Below are positions 16,619 to 24,180 of a stretch of DNA of 64,000 nt, in pieces. Location: NCBI GenBank assembly GCA_020850355.1, contig JADZEX010000030.1, positions 1 to 64,000 of the forward strand. The letters run 5' to 3'. Numbering within the stretch: position 1 is the stretch's first letter; every line of letters starts with the position of its first letter. The notes below the pieces were generated by a model, which was given only the letters and a program-made list of their open reading frames with translations, did not search any database and had not been told where the DNA came from. Both the position numbers and the translations under genes were made by a program. Source of the stretch: Fimbriimonadaceae bacterium. Its GTDB lineage: Bacteria; Armatimonadota; UBA10988.

Positions 16619-18277
16619 ATGTGGAGCCTGCTGGCCATCTGGGCCGTGTCGGTGACGCTGGTCGAGCAGACCATCACCTTCGACGGCAGCCACCTGCCGG
16701 CCGCGCAGACCCTGCCCTGGGGCGCGCCGGAGACCGCCGAGACCACCGTCGCGGTGGTCGGCGACGCCCTGTACCTGGTCGACCGCGGGACGCAGCAGGG
16801 TCAACTGCGCTTCATCAGCTACCCCTGGGGCCTCACCGCCGGGGCTGCGGCGACGGTCACCGCGCTCGTCAAGGTGGGCGCCGCCAGTGGCCCGGCCGGG
16901 GTCTGCCTGGTGGTCGCCGACGGCGCCCACGAGGCCTGTCTCGACCTCTACCCCGACCGCCTGGCGATGCACGCCCCGGAGCTCAGCGCGCCGGTCCGGC
17001 TGGACGACGACTTCCACACACTCACCGTGCGCCTCGGCGGCGGCAGGCTGACCGCCGCAGTGGATGGGCGCGTGCTGCTCGACCTGACCGGGCGGTGGAC
17101 GCAGCCAGCGCATCAGAACCGCTGTCTGGTCGGCTTCGGCAGCCTCAGCAGCCCGGCCACCGGCGAGGCCTGGTGGCGACGGGTGGCCGCCACGGTGAGC
17201 TTCCCGGAAGTGACCGTCTGGCCGCACGCCGAGCAGACTGTGGTCTACCGCCAGCCCGATGTCTACGCCTGCTTCCCGTCGCTGCTGGCGCAGCCCGACG
17301 GCAGCTTCGTGAGCAGCTTCGGCACGCGCGCTCGACGCAGCCACATCGACCCGACCGGCGGCTCGACGGCCCGCCGGAGCGTCGACGGCGGGCGCACCTG
17401 GCAGGAACTGCCGGCCGGCTACCGGGTGGTCGACCCGGCGACGGTCCGCGCCGACGGCAACCTGGCCCAGGCCGGCGCGATCGGCTGGACCGAGGCGCCG
17501 GCTGAGCGGACCGCCGCCCTGCAGGCCGCCGGCTGGGAGGTCCGCCCGGTGCGCGACGGGGTGGTGGCCTACCTCAGCGGTGCCCGCTCCTGCGTCCGGC
17601 GGCCGGACGGCAGCTTCGCGCGGCCCTGGACGCCCATCGCGCTGCCACCCGGCAAGGGCAGCATGGCCTACCACCAGGCCGCCGTGCTGCACGTTGGCAA
17701 CGGCTTGCGGCTGGTGGCCATCTACACCGTCAGCGGCCGCAGCCGCGATGCCTACGTGCTGCGCAGCACCGACGATGGGGACACCTGGCAGGCCCACCCG
17801 CTGGCCCTGGGCGACGACACCAAGGACTACAACGAGACCGCCCTGGCCCAGGCCGCCGACGGGCGGCTGGTGGCGTTGCTGCGGACCGCCGAGTCGAAAG
17901 TCGATCCCGGCTGGCTGGCGCAGTGCGAGTCCAGCGACGGCGGGATCACCTGGAGCGCGCCCCGCAACACCGGGTTGTGGGGCTATCCGGCGCACCTGCT
18001 GACCTTGCCCGATGGCCGCCTGCTGGCGACCTACGGCTACCGGCGCGCGCCGATGGGCATCCGCGCGGCGGTCAGCCGCGACGGCGGCCGCACCTGGGAC
18101 GCCGCCCACGAGGTGGTCCTGCGGGCCGATGGCTACGGCAACGGCAGCGACCTCGGCTACCCGCTGACGCAACGGTTGCCCGACGGGCAACTGCTGACCG
18201 TCTACTACTTCAACGATGTCGCGAATGTCACCCACATCGCGGCGACTCGCTGGCGACTGGACGCCCCCACCCCATGA
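16619..18277 (+). CDS. Sialidase (neuraminidase)-like protein with four Asp-boxes
   Basis: 552 aa. Four Asp-box motifs (S-x-D-x-G-x-T-W) are visible: SVDGGRTW, STDDGDTW, SSDGGITW and SRDGGRTW, the hallmark of BNR-repeat six-bladed propellers in exo-sialidases. Residues about 20-190 form a lectin-like sandwich (DFHTLTVRLGGGRL, VGFGSLSSPATGEAWW). A short hydrophobic N terminus (MWSLLAIWAVSVTLVEQ) could be an export signal. A fitting catalytic Arg/Tyr/Glu set was not mapped, so a non-sialic substrate is possible. ATG 16619 has TGGAG about eight bases before it. The stop overlaps the start of prmA (ATGA). Together with the SASA esterase at 758 it suggests use of sialylated or related glycans. Confidence 0.8.
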   Translation: MWSLLAIWAVSVTLVEQTITFDGSHLPAAQTLPWGAPETAETTVAVVGDALYLVDRGTQQGQLRFISYPWGLTAGAAATVTALVKVGAASGPAGVCLVVADGAHEACLDLYPDRLAMHAPELSAPVRLDDDFHTLTVRLGGGRLTAAVDGRVLLDLTGRWTQPAHQNRCLVGFGSLSSPATGEAWWRRVAATVSFPEVTVWPHAEQTVVYRQPDVYACFPSLLAQPDGSFVSSFGTRARRSHIDPTGGSTARRSVDGGRTWQELPAGYRVVDPATVRADGNLAQAGAIGWTEAPAERTAALQAAGWEVRPVRDGVVAYLSGARSCVRRPDGSFARPWTPIALPPGKGSMAYHQAAVLHVGNGLRLVAIYTVSGRSRDAYVLRSTDDGDTWQAHPLALGDDTKDYNETALAQAADGRLVALLRTAESKVDPGWLAQCESSDGGITWSAPRNTGLWGYPAHLLTLPDGRLLATYGYRRAPMGIRAAVSRDGGRTWDAAHEVVLRADGYGNGSDLGYPLTQRLPDGQLLTVYYFNDVANVTHIAATRWRLDAPTP

Positions 18278-19161
18278 TCGACCGCTCCTGGCCCGAACTC
18301 GTGATCAGCCTGCCGGCCCGCCTGCACGACGAGGCCGTCGAACGCCTCGCCGCCGCCGGCTGGGACCGCGTCTGGGCCGACCTGCCACTGGACCACCAGC
18401 GCGGCAGCGAGGGCTGGCTGACCGCGCCCGACCCCGCGGCCGTGCTGCAACTGCACGTCGTGATCGGCGGCGACGACGAGGCGGCGGCGGTCGGCGAACT
18501 GCTCGGCGACCTCGCCCTGGCGTTGCACCAGGACCGCATCGTCGCCGCCGACTGGCTGCGCACCTGGCGCGCCGGACGGCAGGTCGTTGAGCTGGTCGAT
18601 GGCTGGAGCATCGCCCCGCCCTGGCTGGCGGAGCAGGCTGCCGATCCGGATCGGCTGGTGGTGATCGACCCCGGCCTGGCGTTCGGCGCTGGCGACCACC
18701 CGTCGACCCGCGACACGGCCTGCCTGCTGTTGCAGGCGCTGCGCCCCGGTGACCGGGTGGTCGACCTGGGCGCCGGTTCGGGGGTGCTCAGCATCCTGGC
18801 ACGCCGGGCCGGCGCCGGCGCGGTCACCGCGGTCGAGATCGATGCCCTGGCGAGCGCCGAGATCCCGCGCAACATGGCGCTCAACGGCGTCACCGGGATC
18901 GCCGTGCTGTGCTGCGCCGCGCAAGAGGCCGCGCTGACCGGTCCGGTCGACCTGCTGCTGCTGAACATCGGCTCGCATGAAGCGAAGGCGCTGCGACCGC
19001 TGGTCGACTCCCTGGCGGGCCCCGCGACGCGCGTGATCCTGTCCGGACTCACCGCCTGGGCCGCCCCGGCGGTGGCGCAGGCCTACGTCGACTCGCAGTG
19101 GCGCGAGGTCGCCCGCCGCGAAGACCCCACGGAGTGGGTGACGCTGCTGCTGGCGCGCTGA
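18274..19161 (+). CDS. prmA: Ribosomal protein L11 methyltransferase
   Basis: 295 aa SAM-dependent methyltransferase that methylates ribosomal protein L11 in the cytosol. FGAGDHPSTRDT near residues 135-146 is the PrmA signature (normally FGTGxHxTT), followed by motif I VVDLGAGSGVLSI and the acidic strand end AVEIDALA. LLLLNIGS stands in the place of the usual N-[IL]-x block. Length matches the family (about 290-310). The ATG overlaps the sialidase stop by four bases (ATGA), so translation is coupled to a glycan enzyme, an unusual partner for a translation-related gene. A longer upstream open frame is only a read-through of the sialidase region. Confidence 0.9.
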   Translation: MIDRSWPELVISLPARLHDEAVERLAAAGWDRVWADLPLDHQRGSEGWLTAPDPAAVLQLHVVIGGDDEAAAVGELLGDLALALHQDRIVAADWLRTWRAGRQVVELVDGWSIAPPWLAEQAADPDRLVVIDPGLAFGAGDHPSTRDTACLLLQALRPGDRVVDLGAGSGVLSILARRAGAGAVTAVEIDALASAEIPRNMALNGVTGIAVLCCAAQEAALTGPVDLLLLNIGSHEAKALRPLVDSLAGPATRVILSGLTAWAAPAVAQAYVDSQWREVARREDPTEWVTLLLAR

Positions 19162-19283
19162 CGACAGGCCAGCAACCGCGGTTCCCGGCTGGCTCAGATC
19201 GGCCGCGGTGGCCTCTGCGCACCACGTGATCGAGCCTCTTGCGTTTCCGTTGCGCCGGATCGTCGGATTCTCGTTACGGCTAC

Positions 19284-19313
19284 TTGACATGCCGATCGGG
19301 CTTTGGCTATACT
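19284..19313 (+). promoter_or_regulatory. Strong sigma70-type promoter of sigH
   Basis: TTGACA at 19284-19289, 18-base spacer, TATACT at 19308-19313. The predicted start of transcription is about 19320, giving a leader near 140 bases before the ATG at 19460. The leader opens with GTCGC (19321-19325), which can pair with GCGAC (19352-19356). The bases immediately after the -10 (CCGGCC) match those after the pseudopilin promoter at 25960. The preceding 120 bases (19162-19283) hold no gene and no clear terminator for prmA. Confidence 0.8.
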
Positions 19314-19459
19314 CCGGCCTGTCGCGGTAGCAGCCCGCCTGGGGAGCCGCTGCGACGGCCGTCGGTAGTGGGCCGGCAGCGACGTCAGCGTACGCAGCAC
19401 GGTGCGGCGGGTGAGCAGTAGAGCTCGCCGGGTGTAGACCATCTTGTGGAGTTGACAGG

Positions 19460-20116
19460 ATGTCCGAATGCGGCGTTCCTTGGTCGTCCAACAGCCTCAG
19501 TCGGCTGCTTGACCACGACGACATCACCCTCGTCCGGCGCGCCCAGGCCGGCGACCGCGAAGGCGAGCGTTGTCTGCTCGACCGCTATCGCGGACTGGTC
19601 CGCAGCACCGTCCAGAAGTACTTCCTGGTCGGCGCCGAGCGGGAGGATCTCTTACAGGTCGGCATGATCGGTCTCTGGCAGGCCATCACCGACTTCCGCG
19701 AGGACCGCAACAACAGCTTCAAGTCCTTCGCGCACATCTGCATCAAGCGCCAGATCATCACCGCCGTGAAGGCCGCGACGCGGCAGAAGCAGTTGCCGCT
19801 GAACACCTCGCTGAGCCTCGATACCCCCCTCAACCGCGACTCTCCCGAGCACACGCTCGGCGATGTGCTGCCCTCGGAGGCCAGCAGCGACCCGGCCGAT
19901 CACATCATCTTCCACGAGACCAAGCGCGTGCTCGAGCAGCGGCTGCACACTTCGCTCAGCGAGTTCGAGATGAACGTGCTGCTGGCCTACAAAGAGGGCC
20001 GCTCGTACCGCCAGATGGCCGACCAACTGCGCTGCACCGTGAAGTCGATTGACAACGCGCTGTCGCGCGTCAAGCGCAAGCTGTCGGCGCTGACCACCGA
20101 AATCTGGCACGCCTGA
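19460..20116 (+). CDS. sigH: RNA polymerase sigma factor, SigH type
   Basis: 218 aa, the same length as Bacillus SigH. It has the region 2 core YFLVGAEREDLLQVGMIGLW, then FKSFAHICIKRQIITAVKAATRQKQLPLN and the region 4 helix-turn-helix SYRQMADQLRCTVKSIDNAL with VKRKLSAL. The pieces TRQK..PLN.S.SLD.P and VKSIDNAL.RVKRKL are near-identical in pattern to Bacillus SigH from memory. In Firmicutes SigH directs early-sporulation and stationary-phase genes; here its regulon is unknown. ATG 19460 has a GGAG about nine bases upstream. No anti-sigma gene is adjacent. A terminator-like hairpin separates it from the next gene. Confidence 0.9.
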   Translation: MSECGVPWSSNSLSRLLDHDDITLVRRAQAGDREGERCLLDRYRGLVRSTVQKYFLVGAEREDLLQVGMIGLWQAITDFREDRNNSFKSFAHICIKRQIITAVKAATRQKQLPLNTSLSLDTPLNRDSPEHTLGDVLPSEASSDPADHIIFHETKRVLEQRLHTSLSEFEMNVLLAYKEGRSYRQMADQLRCTVKSIDNALSRVKRKLSALTTEIWHA

Positions 20117-20144
20117 GGGTGCGTCATTCTAGCTGTCGGCACGG

Positions 20145-20174
20145 CGGGGCGCCGACTGCGCCCCGTTGCTTTTT
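20145..20174 (+). terminator. Rho-independent terminator (possible attenuator) after sigH
   Basis: CGGGGCG (20145-20151) pairs with CGCCCCG (20159-20165) around a seven-base loop, followed by TTGCTTTTT. GTCGGC (20135-20140) can instead pair with GCCGAC (20151-20156), a hairpin that would exclude the terminator stem. The ribosome site of the next gene begins directly after the T-run, so read-through would feed that gene. Confidence 0.75.
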
Positions 20175-20186
20175 GGGGAGGACCTC

Positions 20187-20666
20187 ATGGATCAGGCGCA
20201 AGAGCTGATTGAGGCGGCGCGCACCACCGCCGAGGCGCTCTATGCTGGCGAAGTCGTCGCGCATCGCAGTTGCGGCGTCGCCGTCGCCGAGACCTTCAGC
20301 CGGCCGGTGCGGGCCTATAGCGTACTCCGCCGCGGCGGACTCGACGGCACTCACGAGTGCGGGGCGGTCCGCGCCGGCGAGCTGGTGCTGGCCGAACTGC
20401 TCGGCAGCGACGACCCCAGCGGGCCGGTGCCCGAGCCCTTGCTGGCGGCGATCGAGGAGTACCGCGAGCGCTGCCGCCAGACGCTCGATGCCGGCCCTTC
20501 AGGGCTCTACATCTGCAACGAGCTGACGGCGATGTTCACCGACTTCCAGGTCCCGCCGCGCCGGCGGTACTGCACCTCGATGGCCTCGAAGGTCGCCGCG
20601 ACGGTCGCCGAGGTCGCCCTGCGGCACGGCGCTGAGCTGCACATCGCGCCGCTGCCGACCAGTTGA
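20187..20666 (+). CDS. Small cysteine-rich protein, possibly C_GCAxxG_C_C redox family
   Basis: 159 aa, cytosolic, with cysteines at 29, 58, 96, 110 and 129. The spacing HRSCGVAVAETF, then ECGAVRAGELVLAEL, then YICNELT, then RRRYCTSMA resembles the putative redox-active C_GCAxxG_C_C family, in which conserved cysteines are thought to bind metal or form disulfides. The resemblance is partial and judged by eye. ATG 20187 follows GGGGAGG at 20175-20181. It lies just after the sigH terminator and converges with the PL11 lyase gene. It could also be an unrelated thiol protein. Confidence 0.6.
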   Translation: MDQAQELIEAARTTAEALYAGEVVAHRSCGVAVAETFSRPVRAYSVLRRGGLDGTHECGAVRAGELVLAELLGSDDPSGPVPEPLLAAIEEYRERCRQTLDAGPSGLYICNELTAMFTDFQVPPRRRYCTSMASKVAATVAEVALRHGAELHIAPLPTS

Positions 20667-20671
20667 CGGCG

Positions 20672-20688
20672 GCTGGGCTCAGCCCAGC
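20672..20688. terminator. Hairpin between convergent genes, with a stop codon in its loop
   Basis: GCTGGGC (20672-20678) and GCCCAGC (20682-20688) form a seven-base stem. The loop is TCA, which read on the minus strand is the TGA stop of the PL11 lyase. It has no T-run, so termination is plausible but unproven. Confidence 0.4.
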
Positions 20689-23555
20689 GGTTGCAGCGCC
20701 AGGTAGTCGAGGTTGAGCCCCTTGCCGTTGCGGTTCTCCAGCCGCAGGCGATGCTCGCCGGCCGCCAGCTTCAGCCGCAGCGGCCCGCCCTGCGCATCCC
20801 GAAAGGTCCAGTGCGCCCAGTCCACGGCGTCTGCGCCGTTGCCGCTGGTCGCCGGGAAACTCTGGTCGGGCAGCGGCTGGCCGTCCAGGGTGCCGCCCCG
20901 GACCGCCGTTTCGCTGAAGCAGTAGCGCGCCAGCAACTGGTAGTCACCGGCCCGCGGCGCCTTCAGCGTCCATTCCAGCCAGTGCCCGGCGGCGTCCCAG
21001 TGGCTGATCGCCTGCCCGGCCACATTGATCTTGTCGCTGCGCTTCTGAACCTCGCCACCGCCCTGCGCCACGAAGGCCTCGGCCTCGGCCCGCGGGAGCT
21101 CGGCCCGGGGCTGGTCGGGCAGGCGCAGCGTGACCGCCGTCTGGCGCACGATCCCGCCGGCGTGCAGGGCGGCGCTGACGGTGGTCTCACCCCGCGCCGC
21201 GCCCAGCGGCAGCTTGACGACTTCGACCAGCCGCTTCCCGGCGGCCAACTGCACGGCGAGCCGGGAGTCCGCGGGCAGCCCGCCGCCACTCAGGCGCACC
21301 TCACCGCTGAGACCCGCCGCCAACGGCGCGCTGACGACCACCTGCACGGTACCCGGCTGCGCTGCCAGGGCCGTGAGGTTGAGGTTCACCGCGGTCGCCT
21401 CGAGCGCCGTGCTGAGTGTGGCGACCTGGTAGTAGGCCTGCGACCCGATGGCGACGTCGCGCCGGTAGAGGTCGTCCTGCAGCAAACAGACTCGCCGGTC
21501 GAAGGCCGGGATCGGGCTGACGTAGATCCGCAACTCACCGCCGCTGGCGGTGACGATCTCCTCGCGCCAGTCGCCGATCAGGTCGGCGTACATGATCTGC
21601 GAGCCGTCGATGCCGCTGCTCACCTGACCGCCGAGATGGTCCAGCACGCGACTGCCGCGGACCACTTCGCGCTGCAGGTCGGCATCCCAGAGCGCCGTCT
21701 TGACGCCCATGCCGTAATCCAGCTCGGTCGTCAGCAACTCGCCCTGGGCGGTCCACCACCAGCGGCGACCGTTCGCCTTGTGGTCGCCTTCGGTCTCGGC
21801 GCCGTAGCCCTCGCTGCCCGGATAGACCGGGTCGATGTCGGCGCAGAAGCCACCATGCACATGGCCGGACGGGGTCGGCAAGCCCCACAGCCACTGCCCG
21901 GTCTTGGCGTCGGCCTGACTCATGCCGTGCGAGCGGCCGCCGGTCTCGTAGACGTAGTAGACCTCCCACCCTGGCCGCAGCGGGTCGAGGTCGCCAACGT
22001 AAGAGTGGTCGGGGTGACCGCGCCCGGTGCTCCACAACGGCACCCCGGTGTCGTCGATCACGGCGCTGCCCAACATCACCTCGTCCCGACCGTCGCCATC
22101 CAGGTCGGCGCAGTGCGTGAAGTGGGCGCCCTGGCCGCGCCACCGCCGCCCGGCCTCGTCGCTGCTGTAGGTCCAGCCCGGCTGCAACTGGTCGCCGACC
22201 AGCTCCCAGGCCTCGGCCTTCATGGTGGTGTAGGTGCCGCGCAGGGCGATCAGGTAGGGTGTGGCACCATCGAGGTAGGCCACCGCCAGTTGGTTGCGGG
22301 CGGCATAGTTGTAACCCGCGCTGGCCGCGCCAGCCAGGTCGCCGAAGCCCTCGCGGCTCGGCCAGGGGGCCTTGGCGCGGGGTTGCCCGGTGCGACCGTC
22401 CAGCACCACCAGCCACTCGGCCCCGCTGCGGACGCGCTGGTCCTCGGGGTCCCGCGGGTCGCCCTCGCCAGCCTTCACAGCCACCTCGGCGCGGCCATCG
22501 CCGTCCAGGTCCCAGACCAGGTACGGCGAGTACCAGATCCCGCGCTCGATCGCCCAGCCGAGGTCGTAGCTCCAGAGCTCGCGGCCGTCGGCGTTGATCG
22601 CCCGCAGCGTGTAGGTCCCGGGCGAGGGCTGCCAGTAGCTGATGTACGGATCGATGTTGTCCTGCGGCGTCTTCAGCACGTAGTCCAGCCGCCCATCGCC
22701 GTCGAGGTCGCCCAGGCCGAGCTTCTGGACGGTGGTGCCGGCGCCCAGCGGGAACTTCAGGTAGGGCTGCGCCTGGGCCTGACAGGTCACCTCGCCCGGC
22801 TGCTCGCGACCGCCGACGACGGTCCGCAGGCGGTACTCCTGGCCCGGTTGCCCCGTCGGGTCGCGGAAGTCGGTGGTCGCGGTCAGCGGCGTCGGATGCA
22901 GTTTGGCAAGCTGTCCCGCGGCGGCGCGGTAGACATTGAAGCCGACCGCGGCCGGGTCGCTGGCCAGCAGGCGCCAACTGAGCTGCATCCCACCATCGGC
23001 CGGAATCGCCACCAGGCCGCGGTCGAGTCGCTCGGCCAGGCGTCGGGTCGCGTGACCGCGGAGGGCCGGTTTGGTGGCCGCCGGCACCAACGGCCAGAGC
23101 GCGACATAGTCGTAGTATCCGGAGCCCGCCCCGCCGGGGTTGACGTAGCGGTCGTCGACCCAGACCTCGAAGGTCTCGCCGAGTTCGGCCATCTCCAACA
23201 GCAGCCCACCGCTGTAGGGTCGCCAGGTCTGGCCTCCGTCGAGCGACACGCCGAGCGTCCGGCCGACCTTCAGCTCGACATCGTAACGACCCGGCTTGAG
23301 GCCGGTCAGGCGGGTGTGCAGCACCGGCGCGCCTTCCTCGGGGGTCGCCCGGTCGGCGTTGACCACCGGCGCTCGCAGCACCACCCCGCCCGACCACTTC
23401 TTCTCGGCGTCGACGTCGGTGCTCCAGAGATTCCAGCGGTCCGGGGCGTCCTTGTTGGCCAGCCAGGCGGTGGTCGGCGTCGACCACGCCTCGGCCTCGA
23501 AGCGCAGCTCCGGCGGGCCGGCGGCCAACAGGGCGAAAGCCAGGAAGTAAGGCAT
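20679..23555 (-). CDS. Secreted rhamnogalacturonan lyase, PL11-like, with extra N- and C-terminal modules
   Basis: 958 aa with a short signal peptide (MPYFLAFALLAAG). Residues about 15-155 are a module also present as the separate protein at 23566 (ELRFEAE, WVDDRY). From about 165 the PL11 architecture follows: fibronectin-like VGFNVYRAAAGQL, then YLKFPLGAGTTVQKLGLGDL, calcium-type repeats DLDGDGRLDYVLK, YSPYLVWDLDGDGRAEVAVK and CADLDGDGRDEVML, and the WYSPYLVWDL block typical of YesW-type enzymes. These lyases cleave the rhamnogalacturonan I backbone by beta-elimination. Residues about 820-958 look like a CBM35-type binding domain (EAEAFVAQGG to LNLDYLALQP). AGGAG precedes ATG 23555. It lies 10 bases downstream of the 171-residue gene, so they form an operon. 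Confidence 0.85.
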   Translation of the reverse strand: MPYFLAFALLAAGPPELRFEAEAWSTPTTAWLANKDAPDRWNLWSTDVDAEKKWSGGVVLRAPVVNADRATPEEGAPVLHTRLTGLKPGRYDVELKVGRTLGVSLDGGQTWRPYSGGLLLEMAELGETFEVWVDDRYVNPGGAGSGYYDYVALWPLVPAATKPALRGHATRRLAERLDRGLVAIPADGGMQLSWRLLASDPAAVGFNVYRAAAGQLAKLHPTPLTATTDFRDPTGQPGQEYRLRTVVGGREQPGEVTCQAQAQPYLKFPLGAGTTVQKLGLGDLDGDGRLDYVLKTPQDNIDPYISYWQPSPGTYTLRAINADGRELWSYDLGWAIERGIWYSPYLVWDLDGDGRAEVAVKAGEGDPRDPEDQRVRSGAEWLVVLDGRTGQPRAKAPWPSREGFGDLAGAASAGYNYAARNQLAVAYLDGATPYLIALRGTYTTMKAEAWELVGDQLQPGWTYSSDEAGRRWRGQGAHFTHCADLDGDGRDEVMLGSAVIDDTGVPLWSTGRGHPDHSYVGDLDPLRPGWEVYYVYETGGRSHGMSQADAKTGQWLWGLPTPSGHVHGGFCADIDPVYPGSEGYGAETEGDHKANGRRWWWTAQGELLTTELDYGMGVKTALWDADLQREVVRGSRVLDHLGGQVSSGIDGSQIMYADLIGDWREEIVTASGGELRIYVSPIPAFDRRVCLLQDDLYRRDVAIGSQAYYQVATLSTALEATAVNLNLTALAAQPGTVQVVVSAPLAAGLSGEVRLSGGGLPADSRLAVQLAAGKRLVEVVKLPLGAARGETTVSAALHAGGIVRQTAVTLRLPDQPRAELPRAEAEAFVAQGGGEVQKRSDKINVAGQAISHWDAAGHWLEWTLKAPRAGDYQLLARYCFSETAVRGGTLDGQPLPDQSFPATSGNGADAVDWAHWTFRDAQGGPLRLKLAAGEHRLRLENRNGKGLNLDYLALQPLG

Positions 23556-23565
23556 GTCGAGCTCC

Positions 23566-24081
23566 TCAGTCGCCGACGCGACGCAGGATCACACAGTCGA
23601 AGTAGGCCGGACCCGGGTGATCCGGCCAGGCGTAGCGGTCGTCGACCCACAGATCGAAGGTGCCCTGGTCGATCCGCAGACCGCGCGCCAGGGGGCCGCC
23701 GCGGTACGGCCGCCAGGTGCGTCCGTCGAGCGAGATGGCCAGCAGGCGTACCACCGCGGGGAGTTCGACGTCCCACTGGCCGGCCGGGATCCCGGTGCAA
23801 TGGGCCCGCAGCACCGGCGCGCCGTCCTCGGGCCGGGCCCGATCCTCGACCACCACCGGCGTCTTCAGCGTCTGCGCGCCAGAGCGCTTCTTGGCCGCCT
23901 CGGGTTCGGTCGTCCAGAGGCACCACTTGTCGGGCCGATCCTGGTCGCGCAGCCAGCCATCGGCCGGTGTGCTGACCACCTCAGCCTCGAATCGCAGTTC
24001 GACCGGCGCCGCCGCGCGGCCCAGGTGGAGGCTGCAGCCGAGGGCGACCAGTCCGCCGCAGGCGCCGAGCCAGCGTCTCAT
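23566..24081 (-). CDS. Secreted free-standing copy of the PL11 N-terminal module
   Basis: 171 aa with a signal peptide (MRRWLGACGGLVALGCSLHLGRAAA). The mature protein aligns by eye along its whole length with residues about 15-155 of the lyase at 20679: ELRFEAE, PD+W LW, KK SG, PVV, RA PE GAPVL, SLDG TWRPY GG, and WVDDRY. The pattern recalls a small jelly-roll binding module. It has no catalytic motif. GGGAG lies about six bases before the ATG. It is probably first in the operon with the lyase. Likely a binding accessory, or a remnant or seed of the domain fusion. Ligand unknown. Confidence 0.75.
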   Translation of the reverse strand: MRRWLGACGGLVALGCSLHLGRAAAPVELRFEAEVVSTPADGWLRDQDRPDKWCLWTTEPEAAKKRSGAQTLKTPVVVEDRARPEDGAPVLRAHCTGIPAGQWDVELPAVVRLLAISLDGRTWRPYRGGPLARGLRIDQGTFDLWVDDRYAWPDHPGPAYFDCVILRRVGD

Positions 24082-24132
24082 CCGCCGCTCCCGGCGCTGG
24101 CTTCGACCGCGGCCGGCCGGGTCCTCCTGCGG

Positions 24133-24161
24133 TTGACCGCCACTGCCGGCGGTGCTAGCCT
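24133..24161 (+). promoter_or_regulatory. Predicted promoter of the namZ-like gene
   Basis: TTGACC at 24133-24138 and TAGCCT at 24156-24161 with a 17-base spacer. The expected transcript start is only about 12 bases before the GTG at 24181, and the AGGAG ribosome site is at 24169-24173. The -10 is a weak match. Confidence 0.4.
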
Positions 24162-24180
24162 CCAGCGCAGGAGCGCTGCG

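Noticed and set aside
17923-18273. Upstream extension of the prmA frame
   Set aside because: It overlaps sialidase Asp-box coding sequence; the PrmA fold begins at 18274.
19162-19283. tRNA or terminator between prmA and sigH
   Set aside because: No cloverleaf or T-run hairpin is visible; only a CCGCGG palindrome.
20691-23975. 1094-codon plus-strand open frame
   Set aside because: Antisense to the PL11 lyase, whose calcium-repeat motifs are clear.
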